A DNA stretch of 10,045 nt. It comes from Planctomycetales bacterium. Lineage in GTDB: Bacteria; Planctomycetota; Planctomycetia; Planctomycetales; Planctomycetaceae. The stretch is taken from assembly GCA_020050375.1 (NCBI GenBank), contig JAGVKR010000154.1, positions 1 through 10,045 of the forward strand. The letters run 5' to 3'. Below the pieces are notes generated by a model. It saw only the letters and a list, made by a program, of their open reading frames with translations. It did not search any database and was not told the origin of the DNA. Of this stretch, positions 1 through 6,114 are shown piece by piece (position 1 is the stretch's first letter; the number at the start of each line of letters is the position of its first letter). Both the position numbers and the translations under genes were made by a program.

Positions 1-1
1 A

Positions 2-373
2 CTCGCCACACGCGGCGTTGCGGGAGGGGCTGTTGTTTCACTCGCCCTGGGAGGCGAGCATCATTCCGAACAGGCTCAGCGCACCGGCGACTGGATCCTC
101 AAAGTCTCCTTCCGGCGCTACAACCAGGGACCCGGGCCTTATCACTACGGGGCCTTTTACTGCAGCCAGGCGATGTGCCAGTTGGGCGGCGAATACTGGA
201 AGGAGTTCTTTCCGTCCCTGGTGGAAACGCTGCTCGCCCACCAGGCGGCTGATGGATCGTGGGAGCGGGAAAATGAGAACAACGGCGACTACTTCGGACG
301 GAATTACACCACGTCTCTGTCAATCCTCGCCCTGACTCCCGCTTATCAGCTCATCCCGATTTATCAGCGCTGA
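2..373 (+). CDS. Prenyltransferase/squalene-oxidase-repeat protein, C-terminal part (5' truncated by window edge)
   Basis: Only the last 123 codons are in the window; the frame is open from base 2 to the TGA at 371-373, so the true start lies upstream. The visible part closely resembles the C-terminus of the next gene: both have TRG-[VM]-AG near the start, the shared block AFYCSQAM followed by GG-x-YW, a QW-like element ending in DGSW, and the ending LALTP-x-YQ-x-(L)IPI-x-QR or close to it. These elements are typical of the alpha/alpha-barrel fold of squalene cyclases and prenyltransferases. In Planctomycetes such proteins are common, secreted, and of unknown function. No catalytic aspartate cluster is visible in this fragment, but the region that would carry it is missing. 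It precedes its paralogue by 102 bases on the same strand. The family is well supported; enzymatic activity is not claimed. Confidence 0.85.
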   Translation, partial: LATRGVAGGAVVSLALGGEHHSEQAQRTGDWILKVSFRRYNQGPGPYHYGAFYCSQAMCQLGGEYWKEFFPSLVETLLAHQAADGSWERENENNGDYFGRNYTTSLSILALTPAYQLIPIYQR

Positions 374-465
374 CACGCCCTCACCCCGTTTTCCGATTGT
401 ATCTGTCCGAAAAATCGGTAGTGTATGAGACATATTGACTGACTGGGCCGCCCGGACATGTGCTT

Positions 466-471
466 AAGGAG
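466..471 (+). promoter_or_regulatory. Ribosome binding site deciding the start at 476
   Basis: AAGGAG lies 4 bases before the ATG at 476. It falls inside the reading frame if the earlier in-frame ATG at 458 were used, and that ATG has no purine-rich stretch just upstream. The spacing is a little short but the match is strong, so 476 is preferred. The resulting N-terminus is also the better signal peptide. Confidence 0.55.
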
Positions 472-475
472 CTGC

Positions 476-1624
476 ATGAGATTGTTCCCGTTCCGTCCAT
501 TGCGGGCCTGGCTGCGATGGGTGATCGCCGGCAGCGTGCTGATCCCTGGGCTCACCGCCCGCGGACAGGGAGCGAATTCGGCTGGCGCAGATCGCGAAGA
601 TCCGCGCGCGGTCCTCGCCGAAGGCGAATGGCAGGAGGTGGAGCGCGCGGTTGATCGCGGGCTGGCGTGGCTGATGCGTCAGCAACGTGCGGACGGAGCG
701 TTCCAGACGAACATGCGGGACGAACCCGGGATCAGCGGGTTGTGCCTGATGGCCTTTTTGTCGCGCGGGCATCTGCCGGGGGAGGGGCCTTACGGCCAGA
801 AGCTGTCGCGCTCCGTGGATTTCTTGCTCGGGTCGCAACAACCGGATGGAATGATTGCCCGCCAGCGGCATCGGTATCACGGAATGTACAGTCACGGAAT
901 CGGGGCGCTCGTGATCGCCGAATTGTACGGAATGTCGAAACCGGTCGACGATGCGCGCTATCGTTCGGTGATCGAACGCGCCATGCAATTCACGAGCCAC
1001 CGATATTCGCAGCCGAAAGCGGCCCCGGATGACGAGGGAGGCTGGCGCTACCTGTCTCGACATGCTAGCAGCGACTCGGATCTTTCGCTGACATCGTGGA
1101 ATCTGATGTTCCTTCGCTCGGCGAAGAATTCGGGTTTTGACGTCGATGCCCGCCTGATCGATGAAGCTGTGGCCTATCTGGGGCGGGTCTATGATCCGGG
1201 CCGCCAGACGTTTCGTTATGAAATCCACACCGACGATCCTGCGCACAACCACACGCGGGGAATGGCTGGAGCGGGGGTGCTTTCGATGTCGCTGGCCGGA
1301 AAGCATCAGAGCGAAATCGCAAAAAACGCCGCGAAGTTCATACTTCGGCAACCGTTCGATCAGTATTTTCGCCCGGTTCAAGGCGAGCAGTATCCCTGTT
1401 ACAGCGCGTTCTACTGCAGCCAGGCGATGTTTCAGATGGGCGGAACCTACTGGAGCAAGTACTACCCGACGATGGCGCGGACGATCGTCCAAGCCCAGCG
1501 CGACGATGGCTCATGGGTGATGCGCGAAGGGTACGACATCGAGTACGGTGTCCCGTACATGACGGCCATGACAATTCTCGCGCTGACGCCCCCTTACCAG
1601 ACCTTACCGATTTTTCAACGATAG
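476..1624 (+). CDS. Secreted prenyltransferase/squalene-oxidase-repeat protein
   Basis: This is a 382-residue protein from ATG 476; an in-frame ATG at 458 would add six residues. The N-terminus looks like a signal peptide: several arginines, a hydrophobic stretch at about 15-27 (WVIAGSVLIPGL), then a small-residue region near 28-33, so export is likely. The rest is alpha-helical with QW-like repeats: LAWLMRQQRADGAF near 64-76, DFLLGSQQPDG near 115-125, DDEGGWRY near 185-192 and QAQRDDGSW near 339-347. This is the alpha/alpha-barrel fold of squalene-hopene cyclases and prenyltransferases. At 382 residues it is much shorter than a two-barrel hopene cyclase (over 600), and the cyclase DxDD acid motif is not evident. 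It is therefore probably a one-barrel binding or structural protein rather than a triterpene cyclase. It is a tandem paralogue of the gene upstream and ends 10 bases before the MoxR ATPase, so the two may be co-transcribed. Substrate unknown. Confidence 0.9.
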   Translation: MRLFPFRPLRAWLRWVIAGSVLIPGLTARGQGANSAGADREDPRAVLAEGEWQEVERAVDRGLAWLMRQQRADGAFQTNMRDEPGISGLCLMAFLSRGHLPGEGPYGQKLSRSVDFLLGSQQPDGMIARQRHRYHGMYSHGIGALVIAELYGMSKPVDDARYRSVIERAMQFTSHRYSQPKAAPDDEGGWRYLSRHASSDSDLSLTSWNLMFLRSAKNSGFDVDARLIDEAVAYLGRVYDPGRQTFRYEIHTDDPAHNHTRGMAGAGVLSMSLAGKHQSEIAKNAAKFILRQPFDQYFRPVQGEQYPCYSAFYCSQAMFQMGGTYWSKYYPTMARTIVQAQRDDGSWVMREGYDIEYGVPYMTAMTILALTPPYQTLPIFQR

Positions 1625-1634
1625 GGAGAGCTCG

Positions 1635-2702
1635 ATGTCGACGGTTCCCGAAGGCGCGAATGGTTCGGCAAAATCCGATGCCGGCGAATTGCAGGCGATC
1701 GAAGCCCTGCAGGCGAAATACCAGTCCATGCGGACTCAACTGGGGGGCGTCCTCGTCGGGATGGACGAAGTCATCGAGCAGGTGACGATCGCCATCCTCT
1801 GCAAGGGGCATTGCATCCTGCAGGGGATGCCCGGCCTCGCCAAAACCCTGCTCGTCTCGACGATGGCTCAACTCATGCATTTGACGTTTCGGCGGATTCA
1901 GTTCACGCCCGACCTGATGCCGTCGGACATCACCGGAACCGACGTGCTCGAAGAGGACCGCACGACCGGAAAGCGCGTCTTTCGCTTCGTCCAGGGGCCG
2001 CTCTTCGGAAATCTGATTCTCGCCGACGAGATCAACCGGACGCCGCCAAAGACTCAAAGCGCGCTTTTGGAAGCGATGCAGGAACGACAACTGACGATCG
2101 GCGGAGAGACATTTCGGCTGCCCGACCCGTTCTTCGTGCTGGCGACGCAGAATCCGATCGAACAGGAGGGAACCTATTCGCTGCCCGAAGCGCAGCTCGA
2201 TCGGTTTCTGTTCCGTATTCACGTCAACTACCCGAATCGTGAAGACGAAATTGAAATCTGCAAACGGGCCACGACCGAGTATTCCTTCCATCCACAGGCC
2301 ATCCTGTCGGCCGAAGATTTGATCCGCATGCAGCAACTGGTCCGCAAAGTTCCGGTGGCGGATCATGTTTATGATTTTGCCGTCAACCTCGTGCGGATGA
2401 CCCGTCCCGAAGAAAAGCAACTGCCGGTGTCACTCGCAGAGATGGTGCAGTGGGGGGCGGGGCCGCGCGCGGGGATTTTTCTTCTGCTGGCCGCAAAAGC
2501 CCGGGCGATCCTCCACAAGCGTCATCACGCAACGACCGAAGATGTCGCGGCGGTCGCGCTGCCGGTGCTGCGGCATCGCATCATTCCCACGTTCAACGCC
2601 GAGGCCGCCGGGCTCTCGACAGACCAGATCATCAAGCAATTGCTGGGCCAGATGCGCGAAGGGAGCGCTGCGCCGAACCGTCTGCGAGCCGTGGCTCGAT
2701 GA
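1635..2702 (+). CDS. MoxR family AAA+ ATPase
   Basis: This 355-residue cytosolic ATPase has the full motif set of the MoxR family. Walker A is GMPGLAKT at 64-71. Walker B is LILADEIN at 127-134, followed by RTPPKTQSALLEAMQE. Sensor 1 is ATQNP at 170-174, the arginine-finger region is EAQLDRF at 185-191, and the sensor 2 region is GAGPRAG at 274-280. A C-terminal helical lid follows (about 280-345). MoxR proteins couple ATP hydrolysis to remodelling or activation of partners, usually together with VWA-domain proteins, and the next three genes encode such proteins. The start ATG is preceded by a GGGAGAG ribosome site ending 4 bases upstream, and the gene begins 10 bases after the upstream stop. 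Length is normal for the family and all key residues are present. The family call is close to certain; the client is unknown. Confidence 0.97.
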   Translation: MSTVPEGANGSAKSDAGELQAIEALQAKYQSMRTQLGGVLVGMDEVIEQVTIAILCKGHCILQGMPGLAKTLLVSTMAQLMHLTFRRIQFTPDLMPSDITGTDVLEEDRTTGKRVFRFVQGPLFGNLILADEINRTPPKTQSALLEAMQERQLTIGGETFRLPDPFFVLATQNPIEQEGTYSLPEAQLDRFLFRIHVNYPNREDEIEICKRATTEYSFHPQAILSAEDLIRMQQLVRKVPVADHVYDFAVNLVRMTRPEEKQLPVSLAEMVQWGAGPRAGIFLLLAAKARAILHKRHHATTEDVAAVALPVLRHRIIPTFNAEAAGLSTDQIIKQLLGQMREGSAAPNRLRAVAR

Positions 2703-2828
2703 GCCCGCTCGCCGGTTGGTTGCCGGTTCCAGCCGCCGAATGAATCTGATTCTCAGAAGGGACTACAGCAAGACGGCGGCTGTGATCCGCGACATTCTCG
2801 AACACAACGACCAGCCGGATCCGGGATT

Positions 2829-2834
2829 GAGGAG
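2829..2834 (+). promoter_or_regulatory. Ribosome binding site deciding the DUF58 start at 2839
   Basis: GAGGAG sits 4 bases before ATG 2839. The alternative in-frame ATG at 2740 is preceded by CCAGCCGCCGA, which has no Shine-Dalgarno match. A start at 2839 also gives the usual DUF58 N-terminus, a short acidic leader before the LSRIGNLEL segment. Confidence 0.6.
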
Positions 2835-2838
2835 ACCG

Positions 2839-3750
2839 ATGGCAACGATGACCGAAGATAGCGAACGGCTCACATCCGAAGCGCTGAGCCGCATCGGGAA
2901 CCTCGAATTATTGTCGACGCGCGTCGTCGACGGAATTCTCTCGGGGAAGCACCGATCAACGTATCTGGGGGGGAGCTTCGAGTTCGCCAATCATCGGGCG
3001 TACGCCCCGGGTGACGAGATCCGCCTGATCGATTGGAAAGTCTACGCCCGGCGCGACCGCTATTACATCCGGCAATTCGAAGAAACGACGAGTCTGCAGG
3101 GGTTGATGGTCGTCGACTGCAGCGGGTCGATGGCGTTCGGCCTGTCAACGACCTCGAAGCTCGACTATGCCCGCGCGGCCTGCGCCTGCCTCGCCCGGCT
3201 CATGCTCCGACAGCGGGACGGCGTGGGCCTGGCCCTCGTCGGAAAGCGCGTCGAATCGTACGTCCCTCCGCGCGGGTATCCGCGGCACATGCAAACACTT
3301 TTGACGGTGTTGCGCGCCGTGCAGCCACAGGGAGAAACGCGACTGGGGCCGAATCTGTTCGACCTGCCGCGCCGGATGAAACGGCGGGGGATGCTGCTGC
3401 TCTTCTCCGATTGCCTGGGAGACTGGGAGGCCACGGCGAAGGCCCTGAAGCACGCCCGGCTGCGGGGACACGAGGTATTGGTCTTTCAGGTGATGGCCCC
3501 CGAAGAATTGACGTTTCAGTTCAGCCGCTGGTCCCGCTTCGAATGCCTGGAGCAAAATGGAGTGAAGCTCGACCTCGATCCCCCCGCCATTCGAGACGAA
3601 TATCTTCAGAACCTGGATCAATTCCTACAACAGGTGAAACGGGATTGCACGAACATGGGAGCCGATCATCTGCTTTTGTCGACAGCCGAAGATCTGGGAG
3701 AAGTGTTGAGCTATTACCTGAACCGGCGAACGGCACAGATCAAGCAGTAG
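2839..3750 (+). CDS. DUF58 domain protein with VWA-type MIDAS motif
   Basis: From ATG 2839 the product is 303 residues, normal for the short soluble DUF58 proteins paired with MoxR. The N-terminal part has the signature LSRIGNLEL (16-24), then SGKHRSTYLGGSFEFANHR and Y-x-PGDEIR-x-IDWK-x-YAR (55-71). A VWA-like core follows: the MIDAS motif VDCSGSM has D93, S95 and S97, and a second strand MLLLFSDC ends at D191. No signal peptide or membrane segment is visible, so it is probably cytosolic or peripheral. In characterised MoxR systems, proteins with metal-binding VWA folds are partners of the ATPase; that this one is a partner is inferred from adjacency. The frame is open further back, through 2740 and into the end of moxR, so an N-terminal extension to about 336 residues is possible. 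The start is the least certain part of the call. Confidence 0.9.
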   Translation: MATMTEDSERLTSEALSRIGNLELLSTRVVDGILSGKHRSTYLGGSFEFANHRAYAPGDEIRLIDWKVYARRDRYYIRQFEETTSLQGLMVVDCSGSMAFGLSTTSKLDYARAACACLARLMLRQRDGVGLALVGKRVESYVPPRGYPRHMQTLLTVLRAVQPQGETRLGPNLFDLPRRMKRRGMLLLFSDCLGDWEATAKALKHARLRGHEVLVFQVMAPEELTFQFSRWSRFECLEQNGVKLDLDPPAIRDEYLQNLDQFLQQVKRDCTNMGADHLLLSTAEDLGEVLSYYLNRRTAQIKQ

Positions 3751-3800
3751 TTTCGCAAGCGCATCGCAACCGACACGAGTCTCGGGTCACCTCGCAGATC

Positions 3801-3809
3801 GGAGAAGAG
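3801..3809 (+). promoter_or_regulatory. Ribosome binding site for the BatA-like gene
   Basis: GGAGAAGAG ends 4 bases before ATG 3814. An in-frame TTG directly precedes this ATG (3811-3813) and could also initiate, adding one residue. The ATG is preferred because BatA-like proteins commonly begin MSFLN or similar. Confidence 0.55.
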
Positions 3810-3813
3810 ATTG

Positions 3814-6111
3814 ATGTCGTTCCTGAATCTCGCCTTCCTCTGGGGATTGCCGCTGCTGGCAGTTCCGGTGGCGATCCACCTCCTGAGCCGGCGGCGTCAG
3901 GATGTGGTGAAATGGGGAGCGATGCAATTTCTTCTCGAAAGCAGCCTGCGTCGAAGGAAGATCTGGCGCGTGGACGACCTGCTCTTGATGCTGCTGCGGA
4001 CCCTCGCCGTCGTGGCGCTTGTGCTGGCGCTCGCCCGCCCGCTGTGGCATGGTTCGAGCCTCGGCGGGGCAGGCCATCGGGATGTCATCTTCGTGTGGGA
4101 TGTTTCGATGTCGATGGGGCGGGCGCTGAAAGACGGCACGCCTTTCGATCGGTTGCTTGAAAAAACGGAAGAGCTTCTCGAAAAGCTCGGGCCGACAGAT
4201 TCGTTGCGGGGGATGATCACCGTCGGGCGGGGAGAATGGCTCACCACCGAGTCCGAGCCGGCAACGGCCGAGCGAAAGCAGCAATTGCTCGGTGTCCTGA
4301 AAGAAACCGGTGTCACCGAAGCGTCGGCAGACTGGTTTGCCTGTCTGGGGACGGCGTTGCGCGTCGCGGCCCCCGCGAGAAGCCGAGCGCGGCTGGTTGT
4401 GGTCCTCTGCGACGGCCAGGCGCAAGGCTGGCGAAAAGAAGATCAACCCGGCTGGCAGAATTTTCTGACGATGGTCGAAGAATCGAAGACCCCGACGGCC
4501 ATCGAGCTTCACAATGTGGTTGGCGCGGTTGATCTCGCGAACAATCTCGCCATCGACAAGCTGTCCACGCCCCGTCCGTTGCTCGGGATCGGCGAGACGT
4601 TTGTCGTCGAGGCCGACGTTCGCAATCACGGCGACACGCCGTTGGAACGCGGAACGATTCAATGGAGCCTGGATGGAACGTCACTGGGACAATCGACCGT
4701 TGGCCCCATTGGAGTCGGCCAGTCGATCAAAGTCCCGCTCAAGCAGGTCGCCGGAAAATCGGGTGTCAGCCGCCTCACGTGCCGGTTGGAAACCCCCGAT
4801 GACCTGGCCGCGGACAACGAGTGCAGTCTCATTCTGGAGGTGATCGAGCACGTCCCGATTCTACTGGTGGACGATGCGGAAGAGGAAGATCCGCTGAAGT
4901 CCGACCGCGGTTACGTTCTGGCGGCCCTCGGGCAAGACAAGACCGGCGCTTCGACTCCGCAAGGGACGAGCATTTTCGATGTGACGACCATCGCTTCGAC
5001 GGAGCTCGGCGCCCAGGCTTTGTCGAATTTCAGAGCGATCATTTTTTCGAACACGCCCGATCTCGACGAGGCCGCCATTGGAAAATTGACGGAATTCGTC
5101 CGGGTGGGGGGCGGCTTATGGCTGGCATTGGGGGATCGCACGAGCCCGCAGGAATTCAACCGGCAGCTCTATCGGTCGGGAGCGGGGCTCGCACCGTGGC
5201 CGATCGAGACAGCCCAGGGAGATCCGGATCGGCGTGAAAAGTTCGTCGCGATTCATCCGCCATTGAAGGAACACCCGGCGACGGTGCTGCTCGCCGATAC
5301 GCAACGCCTGGACATCGATCGGGCGAAGGTCTTCCGGCGGTTTCCTTTCGCTGCGGCGCCGGCACGAGGGCAGATTCCGGTCCTGCTCGAATCGGGAACG
5401 GGAGAGGCCCTGGCCGTCGAGGGATTTCTCGGTCAGGGCCGGGTGATCGTTCAAGCGCTTTCCATGGGAGTCCGCTGGAGCAATTTGCCGTTGATGCAAG
5501 CCTACGTGCCGCTCGTTCACGAATGGTTGTGGCACCTGATTCAACCCACCGGGATTGCTCTGAATCTTCGGCCCGGCGACCCGCTACTGGTTTCGTTGCC
5601 GCCGAACGAGCACGTCCGCGCGGTGCGGTTGAAACAGCCGGGCGGGATCGAACTGCCGCTCACGACGATTCAGCAGGGAGCCCGCTCGCTGGCCCAAAGC
5701 CGACGGACGCAACGGCCGGGATTGTACGAGGCCGTGATTGAGGTAGAAGGGAAACCGGATGACGTCCGCCCGTACCAGGTCGCACGCAGCCCGGAGGAGT
5801 CGAAGCTCGATCAATGGCCCGTGGAACTGACGGCCAAATGGAACGACAGTCGAATCGCGCGCGTGAATCCGACCGAATCGATTGCGATGCCGGCCAGCAC
5901 CTTCGGACAAACGACCGGCGAGCCGCTCTGGGGAATGCTGCTCGCACTGGTGGTCTTCGCGTTATTGGCCGAGCTGGGGATGGCGCGTCGGATCGCCGCC
6001 AAACGCTTTGGCTTTCGGAACGAAGCCGCTGAGAATCAATCCCCCGCTTTCGGTCGATTCGCGGCGTTCCTCGAAACAGCGGTCTTCGGCAGGAAAGGGG
6101 GGCCCGGCTGA
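3814..6111 (+). CDS. BatA-like membrane protein: VWA, beta-rich and amidotransferase-like domains
   Basis: This is a 765-residue membrane protein. It opens with the BatA N-terminal signature (MSFLNLAFLWGLPLLAVPVAIHLL, then SRRR), a first membrane segment at about 4-24, and a second at about 56-76 ending in ALARPLW. A VWA domain follows (about 88-235) with intact MIDAS residues D96, S98 and S100 in WDVSMSM and a later strand ending LCD at D200. Residues about 242-343 look like an extracellular beta-sandwich (VEADVRNHGDTPLERG, as in CARDB-type domains). Residues about 347-575 resemble a class I glutamine-amidotransferase fold: ILLVDD, then RAIIFSNTPDLDE and VRVGGGLWLALGD. The expected nucleophile-elbow region reads ALGDRT, without cysteine, so it is probably not catalytic. 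A last membrane segment lies at 705-723 before a basic C-terminal tail. Bat proteins work with MoxR ATPases in the envelope; the domain set here is the extended form I associate with Planctomycetes. It ends 3 bases before the next start, indicating tight coupling. Confidence 0.9.
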   Translation: MSFLNLAFLWGLPLLAVPVAIHLLSRRRQDVVKWGAMQFLLESSLRRRKIWRVDDLLLMLLRTLAVVALVLALARPLWHGSSLGGAGHRDVIFVWDVSMSMGRALKDGTPFDRLLEKTEELLEKLGPTDSLRGMITVGRGEWLTTESEPATAERKQQLLGVLKETGVTEASADWFACLGTALRVAAPARSRARLVVVLCDGQAQGWRKEDQPGWQNFLTMVEESKTPTAIELHNVVGAVDLANNLAIDKLSTPRPLLGIGETFVVEADVRNHGDTPLERGTIQWSLDGTSLGQSTVGPIGVGQSIKVPLKQVAGKSGVSRLTCRLETPDDLAADNECSLILEVIEHVPILLVDDAEEEDPLKSDRGYVLAALGQDKTGASTPQGTSIFDVTTIASTELGAQALSNFRAIIFSNTPDLDEAAIGKLTEFVRVGGGLWLALGDRTSPQEFNRQLYRSGAGLAPWPIETAQGDPDRREKFVAIHPPLKEHPATVLLADTQRLDIDRAKVFRRFPFAAAPARGQIPVLLESGTGEALAVEGFLGQGRVIVQALSMGVRWSNLPLMQAYVPLVHEWLWHLIQPTGIALNLRPGDPLLVSLPPNEHVRAVRLKQPGGIELPLTTIQQGARSLAQSRRTQRPGLYEAVIEVEGKPDDVRPYQVARSPEESKLDQWPVELTAKWNDSRIARVNPTESIAMPASTFGQTTGEPLWGMLLALVVFALLAELGMARRIAAKRFGFRNEAAENQSPAFGRFAAFLETAVFGRKGGPG

Positions 6112-6114
6112 ATC

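Noticed and set aside
393..418. Inverted repeat CCGATT/AATCGG with a 14-base loop after the first gene, a possible terminator
   Set aside because: The stem is only 6 pairs, the loop is long, and no T-run follows; not enough to call a terminator.
435..463. TTGACT as a possible -35 box upstream of the second gene
   Set aside because: At 17 bases downstream the sequence is ATGTGC, which does not resemble a -10 box, and planctomycete promoters often differ from the E. coli consensus; unsupported.
464..1492. Long minus-strand open frame (342 codons)
   Set aside because: It mirrors the squalene-cyclase-fold gene, which has a signal peptide, QW-like repeats and a paralogue next door; no recognisable domain in the antisense product.
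1338..2420. Long minus-strand open frame (360 codons)
   Set aside because: It lies opposite the MoxR gene and the end of the upstream gene, both strongly supported by conserved motifs; its product has low-complexity, arginine-rich stretches typical of shadows in GC-rich DNA.
2542..2838. Upstream start of the DUF58 gene at 2542
   Set aside because: It would overlap the last 161 bases of moxR in another frame, has no ribosome site considered strong, and gives an arginine/serine-rich extension unlike the family.
3033..4160. Plus-strand open frame of 375 codons bridging two genes
   Set aside because: It overlaps the DUF58 and BatA-like genes in another frame and has no recognisable motif; a shadow.
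3787..4662. Minus-strand open frame of 291 codons
   Set aside because: It lies opposite the N-terminal VWA region of the BatA-like gene, whose MIDAS and membrane motifs are clear; a shadow.
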